From Candidatus Sulfotelmatobacter sp. (lineage in GTDB: Bacteria; Acidobacteriota; Terriglobia; Terriglobales; Acidobacteriaceae): a stretch of DNA of 64,000 nucleotides. The DNA is taken from positions 1-64,000 of the forward strand of contig JASHNU010000063.1 of NCBI GenBank assembly GCA_030041475.1. Reading direction: 5' to 3'. Position numbers and translations under genes: made by a program. The notes beneath the pieces were generated by a model. The model searched no databases and was not told the origin of the DNA. It saw only the letters and a list, made by a program, of their open reading frames with translations. This document shows positions 40,281 through 49,926 of this stretch, one piece after another; position 1 is the first letter of the stretch, and each line of letters begins with the position of its first letter.

Positions 40281-40326
40281 CGTCGGCGGCAGCCGACGAC
40301 GTTGCATAGCGCGGCGAAAGCCGCGC
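40281..40326 (+). terminator. Tandem hairpins after the PuuD-like gene
   Basis: CGTCGGC-GGCA-GCCGACG (40281-40298) and GCGCGGC-GAAA-GCCGCGC (40309-40326) have perfect seven-pair stems. The second is followed only by CATTTGT, a weak T-tract. Confidence 0.5.
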
Positions 40327-40395
40327 CATTTGTACTCTTCCCCGCTTTCGCGGCGGGACGAGAGCCGCTGATCTGGCGCCAGCCTAACCAGGATT

Positions 40396-40505
40396 GTCAT
40401 CCCGACCAAGCACTTGGATTGGCGAATGCCAATCCAAGGCTCGTGGAGAGCCTGCCCTGAGCGACCGAGTGCAACGAGGAAGCCGAAGGGGACCTGCTGT
40501 TTCAC
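40396..40505. repeat. GTCATCCCGA...GGAACCTGCT-type intergenic repeat with a strong hairpin
   Basis: Starts TTGTCATCCCGACC and ends GAGGAAGCCGAAGGGGACCTGC, the family that reads SERSEES when translated. Inside is CTTGGATTGGC-GAAT-GCCAATCCAAG (40413-40438), eleven perfect pairs. Confidence 0.55.
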
Positions 40506-40539
40506 TCCGGCCGCACCCACTCCTCCGCAGAAAAAAGAA

Positions 40540-40561
40540 GGCCCGCACCGAAGTGCGGGCC
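40540..40561 (-). terminator. Intrinsic terminator of the second receptor gene
   Basis: On the minus strand: GGCCCGCAC, tetraloop TTCG, GTGCGGGCC, then TTCTTTTTTC. A textbook nine-pair stem with a stable loop, 55 bases after the receptor stop. Confidence 0.88.
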
Positions 40562-40615
40562 GAATTTAGGTTCTGGTTCGAGGCGCCACGCCGTGGCGCA
40601 TCGAACTCAAACCGG

Positions 40616-43600
40616 TTAGAACTTCACGCGAGCGCCGATCTGGATAGCGCGTGGGCCGAAGGGGGGGCTAATCTGGCCACCCAACGAACCGAAGTTCGGT
40701 GCATTCGAGCCGTTCGGGCCAAAGTACGGATAGTTGTCGAGCTGTTGCTCGTGGTTGAACACGTTGGTGAAGACACCATCGAGCTCGAGGCTGACGCTTT
40801 CCGCCACGCGGATGTTCTTCTTGATGGCGAAGTCCATGTTCCAGTAATTCAGGCCGGGCAGAATGCCATAGCCGCCGTCCCTGGTGTCTACGCCCAGAAT
40901 CGGGTTGCGCCAGTACTGATATTGGAGTGTCCCATCCTTGAATGTATTAACCGGATAGCCGTCCCCGGCAGCCTGTCCTTGGCAAGTGGCAATGTAGTAA
41001 CCGGGAGCAGACGGGAACGCCGCGCCAGTGTGGCAGGCGTAGGCGTGTGATTTGAGGGTGGCGCCAGGCAGCGGTTCGGCATTCTCCTGATCATAGTCCG
41101 CGCAGGCAACACCATCGCACGCGCCAAATGATTGGTAATCGGCGAAGGTTGTAGGTATCTGCATGGGAGTGCCTGTCCCGGCGGTGAGAATGCTGGAGAA
41201 CGTCCAGCCACCGAGCGCGCGCCCGATGATCCCACTCTGCCCCTTGTAAAACGGAGGCGAGTAGACAAAGAACGCGTTAAAGACGAGCCGGCGGTCAAAT
41301 GGCTGTACGCCGTACCCCACGTTCGGGTTGGTGGGGTCGAGAAGATCCAATTCGCTGGAGGATTGCGTCTGTGCTCCCAGGCCCAGAGCCTTCGACCAGG
41401 TAAAGTTAGACTGCATAGTCAATCCGCGCCAATCGGCCATCTTGACCGAGACGAAGCCAGCGTTGTAGTTGCCGTGGCCGAAGGCGCCGTTCAATGTGGC
41501 TGTCGACGTGTATTGGCCGGAGCAACCAATCGTAGTTGTCGCGAGCGGGTTTATCGTGCTGCATGTGGCTGGAATAGCCGTGCTCATCATGGTGCGCGGG
41601 AAGTTGAAAGCGCCACCGCTGCTGCCGTTGACTATGGTGCAAGTGCCAGGGCCGCCCGGGCAGTTCGCACCGGTATCCAGATCGCTCCACAGGCTCCATA
41701 CCTGGGCGTTGGTGAGGTTGCCGTAAGGGAAGGGGGTGATGCCTTCATTGATCGCCACAGCTTGGGTGCAGTTAACAAAGCCCGTGCAGTAGCCGGTTCC
41801 CGCCAGAGCAGTCTCGAAGAACGGCTGAGGGGTCACGGCAGCCAGACTCGGTCCAGCGCTCGCAGAGGCGCCGGGCAAGGCCGATCCTCCGCAGCCGCCG
41901 CCGGCGAGTCCGGCCAGGCCGCCGCAGAGTTGTTGAACCAGGGTAGCGTAGGCATTCTTAAAAGACTGCCCACCCAGCGTCATGTTATAGGGCACGGCAT
42001 TCAACATGAGCGGAGAGTACTCGTTCGTGATTCGGCGGCCGATGTAGCCCAGCTCAACGGTAACTTTGCGGCTCACCTGGCGCTGAATGGTTACGTTGAA
42101 CGAATCAATTGCATCCGGGCGGGAATTCGGATCCAGAGACTCCGGCGAGGCGGAGACTGGGTTATTGAATCCCGGATAGACGGGCTGAGGTAGCGTGGGG
42201 GTGGCCAAGTTAAGGAGAGGAATCGTCCCGCCGCCAGTAACCGACGACGTCGTGTTGACGCGCCATGCGGCATTCGGTCCCGCAGTCCAAGTGGCTGCTC
42301 CCGGCGAGCCGCAGCCCCAGGTGCCGGTTGCGCCAGCGATGTTCGACTCGCAAGCGACTGGCTGTTCGAGGCCGAGGCCGAGCAGCGGGACCAGCACCTG
42401 ATAGACCCCGTTGGTGCGGCCGTAGGTGCGTCCATAACCGGCCCGGACGACTGTGTTAGCCAGAGCGCCTGTAGTGTTGGTTGGCGACCAGGCAAAAGCC
42501 GCGCGCGGACTGAATTCACCGTAGTAGGGGTTGTAAGGGTACTTTTTGCCACCCTCCGTATTGCCGACCAGGGCAAATCCGATCTCTGGATTGTATACTT
42601 GGCCAGCCAATGCCGCCCGGTTGCGGGCCGCAATGTATCCCTCCGCCGAAACCGGCGTATCCGACTGATCAACAATGATCGTTTGTTTCCCGTTCTGCTC
42701 AGTGGGGGGCATCTCGAGCGCATAACCCAAGCCGTACGTGAACGTCATGGTCGGCTTCAGATGCCAGGTATCGCTGAAGTACACGTTGTAGTAAGGAATC
42801 GTACTCTTGTCGAACGCATTTGATAGAGGAGGAAGCAAAGTCAGACTTGCACCAGTACGCGCAAACATCTGCGATGCAATGGAGGTTACGCCTAGCAGGG
42901 AAGCGGCCAAAGCCGAGCAGTTCTCAATGGTGACCGTCGCCCCGACGCTGTTTGTGGCGCCGCAGGCGGGCAGGGTCGTGTCGTTGATCAACGAGCCGTG
43001 GGTATTGTCGCCCAATGAATACACGGGATAGGCGTTGATGGTGCCGCCGCTGTCGTTGCGCTGATGGTAATCGAAATTGTGCTGATAGTAACCGCCAAAC
43101 TGGAACAAATGGTTGCCGTGCAACTGGGAAAGGTCGTCGCGGACCATGTTGTCATGACCATCCCAGAAACGGCGGCGAATCTGCTGGTTGTTGGAGTTGA
43201 TCGGGGTAAGGTCCTGGGTCTGGTTTTGGCCCGCCATGATTTCAACTGCAGCCCCCATACCGGCAACCTGGGGCGGGGCTCCAAACCGGTTCCAGGCCCA
43301 CCAGTTGCGCAGGTAGCTGTAATGGAAATCGTTGGTTGTATTGCTGGTAATGTTGGTCGTCAAGCCCGCTACGAAGTACCAGTCCTGGACCGGATCGCTG
43401 GACTGCGAAACCGGATGGCCCAGGGTGTCACCGGTTACGAAGCCGCCGATATCAACTTGCTGGTCGCCGGCGTATTTCAGGTTGAAATAGCGATAACTGG
43501 TGAAGAAGTGCTGCTTCGACGAGAAATCATGGTCGATGCGGCCCACCATGAACTTGCTGCTGATCGGAAGGGACAGGTTGGCCGAGAAACCTTGAATATT

Positions 43601-44920
43601 GGCTCCGTCGCACAAGCTCTGGCTGCAAGCGGCGTTGGTCGGAGGCTCGTATGTGCTCCATATTGTTGAAACTACAGGGTTGATCCCGGTATATAGCGCC
43701 TGCGGGTCGCAGGAGACGAGAGTCGTGTTGCAGCCGTAGCCAACAGGGTACGTGGTACCGTTGTAGGTCTGCGGGCTGCCGGTCATGTTGTAATCGACCG
43801 CGCCGAAAGTGGTGGGGCCGTCGTCCAACAGAAGGCCTTGCTCCAGCGCCGACGAGGGCACGTTCCTGAAAATCGTCTCGGAATCCCCCCACTTGAAGCC
43901 CTCATAGTTGAAGAAGAAATAGGTCTTGCCTCCGAGAACTTCTTTCGGAATGAGTGGCCCACCCAGTGATCCGCCGTAGCGGCTGAAGTGGTACGAGGGA
44001 AGTCCCACGTGAAATCCAGGGATGTAGTTCAGGAAGTTGTTTTGCCAGGTGTTACTAGCCCAGTTGTTGTCCCTGTAGTATTCATAGGCGCTCCCATGGA
44101 AACTGTTGGTGCCGCGCTTCGTAACCACTTTCACTTCAGCGCCTGCGGAGGAATTGAAATCCGCAGTCTGGCCCGCGGTGTTCACCTTGAACTCTTCAAC
44201 GCTGTCGGCAGGAGTGGGCATCACGCCCGACGGGGCAGTATCAACTACTCCGTTTCCGGTGGAAGCTCCGCCAGTCGGGTCGCCGACACTCAGCATAAGC
44301 GCCGCGCCGGTATAGACGCTGCCATTGCCGTCCATATCATTGGTGTTGTTGCCGCCGTCCAGGGAGAAATAGTTCTGATCGTCGACGGCGCCAGCCACGC
44401 TGCCGTTTGGCGAAACGCCGGGCTGCAACTCGACGAAAGTGTTGACGTCGCGGCCGATGCTGGGCAGGTTATCGAGCGCAACAGCAGTGAGGGTCTGGCC
44501 GACTGTGGCGTTCATAGTCTGCAGCTCGCTGCCGGTGCTTTGCACCTCAACCACGACGCTGGCGCCGCCCACCTGAAGGGCGAGATTCAGCGTGAGAGCA
44601 GAACCCACCGTCACTTCCTGATTCTCTGCCTTCGTGGTCGCGAAGCCTTGCTTGGCCACCGTCACGCGATACATGCCGGGAGGAACGTCCGCAAAAATGT
44701 AGCGTCCCGCGGCGTTGGTGGTCGTCGTGCGGGCCGTATTGGTCCCGACATCGGTTAACGTCACCGTGGCGCCGACCACCACCGCGTTCTGTTGGTCGGT
44801 GATGGCCCCGGCGACCGTTCCTGAGTTCGCGGCGCCTTGTGCCCACGCGGGTAGCGCGCTACCCACGCAAAGTAGAACTACGACGAGGAAAATGGCCAAA
44901 CTAACGCTGCGCGTGTGCAT
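40616..44920 (-). CDS. Oar-like TonB-dependent outer-membrane receptor (second)
   Basis: 1434 residues from the ATG at 44920, chosen because GGAGGAAGC precedes it and a clean signal peptide follows (about 1-28, ending PAWAQ); the frame is open to 45004. Carboxypeptidase-regulatory-like domain at about 33-115 (GAITDQQNAVVVGATVTLTD, GRYIFADVPPGMY), plug with NYFSLDGGNNTNDMDGNGSV and TAGQTADFNSSAGAEVKVVT, barrel to the end. It diverges strongly from the receptor at 19547. A palindrome at 45212 may regulate it. Substrate unknown. Confidence 0.9.
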   Translation of the reverse strand: MHTRSVSLAIFLVVVLLCVGSALPAWAQGAANSGTVAGAITDQQNAVVVGATVTLTDVGTNTARTTTTNAAGRYIFADVPPGMYRVTVAKQGFATTKAENQEVTVGSALTLNLALQVGGASVVVEVQSTGSELQTMNATVGQTLTAVALDNLPSIGRDVNTFVELQPGVSPNGSVAGAVDDQNYFSLDGGNNTNDMDGNGSVYTGAALMLSVGDPTGGASTGNGVVDTAPSGVMPTPADSVEEFKVNTAGQTADFNSSAGAEVKVVTKRGTNSFHGSAYEYYRDNNWASNTWQNNFLNYIPGFHVGLPSYHFSRYGGSLGGPLIPKEVLGGKTYFFFNYEGFKWGDSETIFRNVPSSALEQGLLLDDGPTTFGAVDYNMTGSPQTYNGTTYPVGYGCNTTLVSCDPQALYTGINPVVSTIWSTYEPPTNAACSQSLCDGANIQGFSANLSLPISSKFMVGRIDHDFSSKQHFFTSYRYFNLKYAGDQQVDIGGFVTGDTLGHPVSQSSDPVQDWYFVAGLTTNITSNTTNDFHYSYLRNWWAWNRFGAPPQVAGMGAAVEIMAGQNQTQDLTPINSNNQQIRRRFWDGHDNMVRDDLSQLHGNHLFQFGGYYQHNFDYHQRNDSGGTINAYPVYSLGDNTHGSLINDTTLPACGATNSVGATVTIENCSALAASLLGVTSIASQMFARTGASLTLLPPLSNAFDKSTIPYYNVYFSDTWHLKPTMTFTYGLGYALEMPPTEQNGKQTIIVDQSDTPVSAEGYIAARNRAALAGQVYNPEIGFALVGNTEGGKKYPYNPYYGEFSPRAAFAWSPTNTTGALANTVVRAGYGRTYGRTNGVYQVLVPLLGLGLEQPVACESNIAGATGTWGCGSPGAATWTAGPNAAWRVNTTSSVTGGGTIPLLNLATPTLPQPVYPGFNNPVSASPESLDPNSRPDAIDSFNVTIQRQVSRKVTVELGYIGRRITNEYSPLMLNAVPYNMTLGGQSFKNAYATLVQQLCGGLAGLAGGGCGGSALPGASASAGPSLAAVTPQPFFETALAGTGYCTGFVNCTQAVAINEGITPFPYGNLTNAQVWSLWSDLDTGANCPGGPGTCTIVNGSSGGAFNFPRTMMSTAIPATCSTINPLATTTIGCSGQYTSTATLNGAFGHGNYNAGFVSVKMADWRGLTMQSNFTWSKALGLGAQTQSSSELDLLDPTNPNVGYGVQPFDRRLVFNAFFVYSPPFYKGQSGIIGRALGGWTFSSILTAGTGTPMQIPTTFADYQSFGACDGVACADYDQENAEPLPGATLKSHAYACHTGAAFPSAPGYYIATCQGQAAGDGYPVNTFKDGTLQYQYWRNPILGVDTRDGGYGILPGLNYWNMDFAIKKNIRVAESVSLELDGVFTNVFNHEQQLDNYPYFGPNGSNAPNFGSLGGQISPPFGPRAIQIGARVKF

Positions 44921-45338
44921 TGCTTCCTCCAGAGAACCAAGAGATTGAAGTGTTTTCGACATTACCCGCCAACGCAGAAGCGGTGAACCCTTGCAACAGC
45001 CCAAGGAGTTTGACTTGCCCTCGGCTCATGCGCCCCGGATTCCTGGGAGCAAATGGGGCGATCCGAGTTACTTCGAGACCCCTCAAACCTGACTACCGAA
45101 ATCTTGACGCCCATCTTGCCGAGCGGGCGCTCGTTCACTGCACACACAAAACGATCATGGCACAAGCGAACGAACAGTCTGTGCAACTCACAATCCAAAC
45201 AACAATTACGATAAACAATTTGTTTACAATGGTTTAGTATCGGTTGAGTGCGGCGCCGATACCGAAATCGGTAGAAAGCCAGCCCCTCGAATATGGCAAT
45301 TGGAAGCTCGCGCCGCTTCAGGAAGTAATAGGGAAGTC
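44921..45338. other. Gap upstream of the second receptor
   Basis: No convincing ORF. AT-rich at 45200-45240, including the palindrome TAAACAATTTGTTTA (45212-45226; TAAACAA, one base, TTGTTTA), a good candidate operator. A second weaker inverted repeat (CGATACCGAAATCGGTA) lies at 45257-45273. Confidence 0.45.
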
Positions 45339-46385
45339 CTAGCGGCGCATTTTAGCCGCCTTGGCCGGTGCCTCGCCCGCAACCAAAACACGCTTCACAA
45401 TCGGCGTGTTCAGCTTGTACTTGCGCTGGCTCAAATTGCCCTCCTCATCCCTCACTTGGAGCACAAAGACGGGCAGGGTGCCCTCCTTGTCGAACTCCTC
45501 ATTTGTGACGTTCACGGGAAGCACTCCGGCAAGCTTGTGCTCGCGGTAGGCGGTCTCATATCGGTGCTTTCGCACGTTCCAGGTGAAGACGCGCACCTGG
45601 TCGAAGTCATAGGGCAGGCCGTCGTGAGGTTCAGTCAGCACACAAAGATACTGCGGGACTTTCTTGGCACCATCGCTCACCTGGTTCAACACGAAGAAAG
45701 CCACGAAGCGCTGGCCTTCACCATACTGGGCGATGTCGAGCGGTACATCGACGTCAACCATGCGTGACAACACCCAGCCTACGCGGCCCTGATCATCACG
45801 GACCAGCCACCAGTCTTCCAGCACAGGCCCGGAAGGAACTTTCTGTCCCGACTTCACGATTTCGGAAACGGCGCGCCGGTTGAGCGGCGGACCCTGCGTC
45901 TGCTTTTCCGCCGTTGCCCGCTTGAGCAGTGAGACTTTCCCTCCCGCGGCCAACTGATAAAGATGTTCGGCTTCGCGGCCAGGAGTAACGTGAAGGTTGG
46001 TCTCATTGCGCAAGACACCGGGAGCCTGAACAGGATCGTTCTGATTGTCCTGGGTCAGTTTCTGCAAGGCGTCGAAAGTTCTCTGATCCACCAGAAACCG
46101 CTGCTCGATCCAGCCTTCGAGCCCGCCCGCAGTGCGCACGCGGGCGAAGCGTTTTTCTCGCTCCAGCACCTCGACGCGCTCTCCGTTTTTCACGTTGCCG
46201 ACCGGCCGGTAGGCGACCGCGACCTGATCGCGTAGCACCGCCTGCGGCGCCGACACGTAGGCCACCTCCAGCACGCGATGGCGTCCGCGGCTGCAGCTGG
46301 GAAGACAGATTGTGCCGATCACAGGCGCCAGGATCATCAGCGCCGCGGCACGGCGCAGAGCACGTGATGGACGTAGCAGTTTCAC
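45339..46385 (-). CDS. Exported protein with two SH3-like domains
   Basis: 348 residues. N-terminal hydrophobic stretch (about 13-30) followed by LPSC, a possible lipobox. Two bacterial SH3-like regions: about 40-100 (VAYRPVGNVKNGERVEVLE ... GGLEGWIEQRFL) and about 125-210 (NLHVTPGREAEHLYQL ... WWLVRDDQGRVGWVLSRMV). The remaining C-terminal part is beta-rich and unrecognised. Such proteins bind cell-wall peptides or act as periplasmic scaffolds. Confidence 0.75.
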   Translation of the reverse strand: MKLLRPSRALRRAAALMILAPVIGTICLPSCSRGRHRVLEVAYVSAPQAVLRDQVAVAYRPVGNVKNGERVEVLEREKRFARVRTAGGLEGWIEQRFLVDQRTFDALQKLTQDNQNDPVQAPGVLRNETNLHVTPGREAEHLYQLAAGGKVSLLKRATAEKQTQGPPLNRRAVSEIVKSGQKVPSGPVLEDWWLVRDDQGRVGWVLSRMVDVDVPLDIAQYGEGQRFVAFFVLNQVSDGAKKVPQYLCVLTEPHDGLPYDFDQVRVFTWNVRKHRYETAYREHKLAGVLPVNVTNEEFDKEGTLPVFVLQVRDEEGNLSQRKYKLNTPIVKRVLVAGEAPAKAAKMRR

Positions 46386-46540
46386 GAATCAGTCGTGTTT
46401 CGTTCACTATAGCGCGTTGCACGCGTCTCATTGCCGCACGAAGGTTTACGCCGCAGACACGCCTTTAGTACACATCAGCCTGCCACCGATGCACGAAGCT
46501 ATAGTAGGCAGTTGGAAGACGGCCAGAATTCAGGAGTGAA

Positions 46541-46569
46541 CTGACACACGCTTTGGCATCGGTTACCAT
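46541..46569 (+). promoter_or_regulatory. Promoter for the DsbA-like gene
   Basis: CTGACA (46541-46546), 17-base spacer, TACCAT (46564-46569), 80 bases before the ATG at 46650. Confidence 0.45.
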
Positions 46570-46649
46570 AGATGACAGCTTGGAAACGGGGTGGGCAGAG
46601 CTGCTTGCCCGCGTTGCGCCTCTAATCAAGAGGGATTCTGTCCGCGGGG

Positions 46650-47264
46650 ATGCCAACAAGACTCATGAATAAAGCATTCGTTTGCCGCTTTACAATCGCG
46701 CTTTTTGCTCTTCTTGCCGTTAACTGCATCGCGCAAGACACACCGGCCACGGTGTTTCGTCCGCCGAAAGGCGCGCAGGTCGCGATTGTGGTTTTCGAGG
46801 ATCTGCAATGCCCTTCCTGCCGGCACACCACGCCACTGGTCGAGCAGGCCTCGAAAACTTACAAGATCCCTGTCGTGTGGCATGATTTTCCCTTGCCCCT
46901 GCACAACTGGTCCTATCAGGCGGCCGTGTTCGCGCGCTTCTTTGACACGCGGTCGAAGGAACTGGGCAACCAGTATCGCGACTATATCTTCGAAAACCAG
47001 CTCGAAATCAATCCCCAGAATCTGCGTGGGTACACCGAGAAATTCGCCGCCGAACATAAGGTCGAATTGCCCTTTGTCATCGATCCGGACGGCAAGCTGG
47101 CTGGACTGGTCAACGCTGACCGCGACCTCGGCAAAGCTCTGAAGCTCGAGCACACCCCGACGGTGTACATCGTGAGCAGCCGCAACCCTGCGCGGCCATA
47201 CATTGAAGTCAAGGAACCCAACAGCCAGCTCTACGCCACGATCGACGCGATGATGAAGAATTAA
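46650..47264 (+). CDS. DsbA-family thiol:disulfide oxidoreductase
   Basis: 204 residues with a signal peptide (about 1-29). Active site C54-P-S-C57 in FEDLQCPSCRHTTP, a long helical insertion as in DsbA, and the cis-proline loop HTPTVYIV. Periplasmic disulfide formation or reduction; CPSC is less common than CPHC and may shift redox potential. The ATG at 46665 is an alternative start. It converges on pfkA with 2 bases between the stops. Confidence 0.85.
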   Translation: MPTRLMNKAFVCRFTIALFALLAVNCIAQDTPATVFRPPKGAQVAIVVFEDLQCPSCRHTTPLVEQASKTYKIPVVWHDFPLPLHNWSYQAAVFARFFDTRSKELGNQYRDYIFENQLEINPQNLRGYTEKFAAEHKVELPFVIDPDGKLAGLVNADRDLGKALKLEHTPTVYIVSSRNPARPYIEVKEPNSQLYATIDAMMKN

Positions 47265-47266
47265 GT

Positions 47267-48331
47267 TCAGTCGCCAAAGCCGATGCCGATGGCGCGGGCC
47301 GTGCGCACCAGTTCGCCATCGGGCTGGACTTCCTTCAGGTGCCCGATGGCCTTGGCAACGTCCACGGCAACGATCGAGCCGGCGCGCAGTGCCACCATCT
47401 TGCCGAATCCACCCTCCGCGATCAGGTCCACGGCGGCTACGCCAAACCGCGTGGCCAGCACGCGGTCATAGGGCGAAGGCGAACCGCCGCGCTGAATATG
47501 CCCCAACACGCTGACGCGGACTTCTTTATTGGAGATGAGGGAAATCGCGTCGCCCACGAGATTGCCCACTGGCCCGCCGTGCGCGATCTGCTTCAGTTCC
47601 GGCGGCAGCTTGATGCCTTCTGCGACCACAACAATGGTGAAGCGGCTGCCGTGGCTTTCACGCCGCGCGATGAAATCACACACGCTCTTGATGGTGAAAG
47701 GAATCTCAGGAATCAGGATGACGTGCGCGCCGCCGGAAATCCCGCCGGCCAGCGCGATCCAGCCGCAGTCGCGGCCCATCACTTCGACCACCATTACGCG
47801 ATGGTGCGAGGCGGCGGTAGTGTGAATTTTGTCGATCGCGTCGGAAACCGTGTGCAGCGCGGTGTCGAAGCCGAAAGTCAGCTCGGTGGCCGAGAGATCG
47901 TTATCAATCGTCTTGGGCACGCCGACAATCTTCACGCCCTTCTGAAACAGCTCATGCCCGATCTTCTGCGAGCCGTCGCCACCGATGGTGATGATCGCGT
48001 CAATGCCAAGCTTCTTCGAATTGGCGATGACCTGGTCGGAAATGTCGCGCACGACTTCCACGCCGTTCGCTTCCGTGCGGTAGTGAAACGGATTGCCGCG
48101 GTTGGTGGTGCCGAGGATGGTGCCGCCACGGGGCAGAATTCCGCTCACGCGGTCGAGCGTGAGCTCAAACGATTTCTCCGGCCAGATCAGGCCATCGAAG
48201 CCGTCGGGAATGCCAATGACCTTCCAGTTGTGTTTCAGGATGGCGGCCTTGGTGGCGGCGCGGATGACCGCGTTGAGACCGGGAGCGTCCCCGCCCCCAG
48301 TGGCGATGCCTATGCAACGAACGTCAGACAT
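47267..48331 (-). CDS. pfkA: 6-phosphofructokinase with mixed ATP/PPi signature
   Basis: 354 residues from ATG 48331; an ATG three codons upstream (48340) lies within a tandem repeat and is less likely. Phosphorylates fructose 6-phosphate in glycolysis. The two donor-site positions read GGDGS (glycine, ATP-like) and PKTIDND (lysine, PPi-like), so the donor cannot be assigned. MVVEVMGRDCGWIALAGG, IPEIPF and LGHIQRGGSP are conserved. Confidence 0.93.
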   Translation of the reverse strand: MSDVRCIGIATGGGDAPGLNAVIRAATKAAILKHNWKVIGIPDGFDGLIWPEKSFELTLDRVSGILPRGGTILGTTNRGNPFHYRTEANGVEVVRDISDQVIANSKKLGIDAIITIGGDGSQKIGHELFQKGVKIVGVPKTIDNDLSATELTFGFDTALHTVSDAIDKIHTTAASHHRVMVVEVMGRDCGWIALAGGISGGAHVILIPEIPFTIKSVCDFIARRESHGSRFTIVVVAEGIKLPPELKQIAHGGPVGNLVGDAISLISNKEVRVSVLGHIQRGGSPSPYDRVLATRFGVAAVDLIAEGGFGKMVALRAGSIVAVDVAKAIGHLKEVQPDGELVRTARAIGIGFGD

Positions 48332-48433
48332 ACGATTCAAGCATACGATTCAAACATGAGATGAAGTGGCTCGCTACGATGATAGCGCCTCAGGACGGGA
48401 ATGAGGGCAGCACGAGTGGGCGTAGCCCAGACT

Positions 48434-48730
48434 CTACTCAGCCTTACGAGCCCGGCGTATAATATCGGCATCTGGCGGACGGGCTGTGAGGCCCGCGAGC
48501 CCCGCCGGCTCCTCTTGAATGGCCTTTAGTTTGGCAGCGGCCCAAGTGTCTGAACCAGTTTGCTGGAGGCGCGCGCCAATGGTAATGCCGGCGAGATCGC
48601 CCGTTTTGTACGTACTTTTGATCGCGCTGGCAATGGCCACGTCTTGCGCCTGCCCGCCTGCTCCATCTGTAGCTTCCATCTCACCCAGCAGCGCAACCGC
48701 TGGAGGCAGCCAATTCACGTTGACTATCAA
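48434..48730 (-). CDS. Possible small protein or remnant antisense to the TIG lipoprotein
   Basis: 98 codons open, with a protein-like end (AIASAIKSTYKTGDLAG ... GSDTWAAAKLKAIQEE) and fairly GC-rich third positions. It overlaps the 5' half of the plus-strand TIG ORF, so at most one of the two is likely translated over the overlap. It may be the 3' end of a once longer gene. Confidence 0.3.
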   Translation of the reverse strand: MIVNVNWLPPAVALLGEMEATDGAGGQAQDVAIASAIKSTYKTGDLAGITIGARLQQTGSDTWAAAKLKAIQEEPAGLAGLTARPPDADIIRRARKAE

Positions 48731-48983
48731 CGGGAATCACTTTCGCACTACCTCGATCGTGTACTTGAACGGCTCCTCGTTGCCGACGACTTTCGTCAGC
48801 AGCCAGCAGTTGACCGCAACCATCCCCGCTGCCGACATTGCACAGGCCGGAACGTTGCAGATCCTTGTGCTCAATCCCCCATCGGGTGGCACGGCAACTA
48901 CTGGCCCTGATCAATTGCAGACCACGACACCCACGTGCGCCGGCGGCGACTCAAACGTCGTTTCCTTCACGGTCAGCCCGTGA
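48579..48983 (+). CDS. Single IPT/TIG-domain lipoprotein, possibly a remnant
   Basis: 134 residues from ATG 48579. Signal-like start with a cysteine (VLLIALAMATSCAC) and then one complete TIG domain: PSVASISPSSATAGGSQFTL ... NGNHFRTTSIVYLNG ... IPAADIAQAGTLQILVLNPP. TIG domains usually occur in larger secreted proteins, so this could be the last piece of a truncated gene joined by chance to a hydrophobic start. Confidence 0.45.
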   Translation: MVMPARSPVLYVLLIALAMATSCACPPAPSVASISPSSATAGGSQFTLTINGNHFRTTSIVYLNGSSLPTTFVSSQQLTATIPAADIAQAGTLQILVLNPPSGGTATTGPDQLQTTTPTCAGGDSNVVSFTVSP

Positions 48984-49200
48984 CGAATTGGCAGGGTTCA
49001 ACTTCGGCACCGTCAGTAGATGCCCCATACACCTGCGGCTACGACATCCGGTAGACGGCCGTCTGGTTCACCGAACTGCAGCAGATGCCGATGTTCCGAA
49101 GCCAAGGCCACTTGCAACAGCGCGCGAAAAGTGGGGCGCCCACATTTCAACAGCAGGCCGCCGAAGATGGGAACTTCGGCAAGGCGGAGCATCCGCCCGT

Positions 49201-49926
49201 TTAGTCGGTTACGTCGAGTGTGTTTGTGCCGGTGACGGTCGTTTGCGGGTAGGAAACGGTGACAGTGACGTTTCCAGGTGTTGTTGCGGCGACGGCCTCC
49301 GTGCAGGAGGCTGGTGAGGAAGTCGTCACGCAGGCTATGCCAGACGCGTCGGTCCCCGTAAGCGTCCAAGTTGCGCTCGTGGTGATGTCTATCGTCTCCG
49401 TCTGGCCGCTGGCGTTCGTGTAGTTGGCGATGGCATAGAGGTTTACGGGCGTCGATACATTGATGTCTTCGGTTGAGGGTGAGCAGCTGCCCGAAGAGTT
49501 GTTTTGGCTCACGCATATGCTGACAATGTTCGTGAGATAGACCACGCCCGTGGCGGTGGCGGTCAGCCCCTGGTATGCTGCATTTACGGTGATCGATCCG
49601 ATGCCGGTTCCGGTCACCAGGGCTACGCTCGGGTTGTTGAAGGTGGCAGTCCCCGTTGTACCTGTGGATGCCGACCAGTCTACGCCGCTCGTGATCTGCG
49701 TGTTTCCGCTGCCATCACTGTTGGTCCCCCACAATTGAAGCGACTCCGTTCCACCCAGAGCCACCTGCGGCGATGTGGGATCGATGGTGATCGCGGAGTA
49801 AGTGTTGGCGGGGAAAAATCCCCTGCAGCCCACCGCCAGCGCCAGCGCCAGAAGCGCGGCGAAAGCGCTCATCAAATTCAGCTTCGACCGCAGTTTCAAC
49901 CCGAGTTTCGACTTCGTGGATGACAT
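49201..49926 (-). CDS. Lipoprotein with bacterial Ig-like (BIG2-type) domains
   Basis: 241 residues from ATG 49926 (frame open to 50259 but without sense). Lipobox LALAVGC at about 24-30. Ig-like repeats with SAITIDPTSPQVALGGTESL, VDWSASTGTTGTATFNNPSVALVTG and a second similar unit to the end (YANASGQTETIDITTSATWT-like). Cell-surface or outer-membrane lipoprotein; likely structural or adhesive. GGAG lies about 12 bases upstream. Confidence 0.75.
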   Translation of the reverse strand: MSSTKSKLGLKLRSKLNLMSAFAALLALALAVGCRGFFPANTYSAITIDPTSPQVALGGTESLQLWGTNSDGSGNTQITSGVDWSASTGTTGTATFNNPSVALVTGTGIGSITVNAAYQGLTATATGVVYLTNIVSICVSQNNSSGSCSPSTEDINVSTPVNLYAIANYTNASGQTETIDITTSATWTLTGTDASGIACVTTSSPASCTEAVAATTPGNVTVTVSYPQTTVTGTNTLDVTD

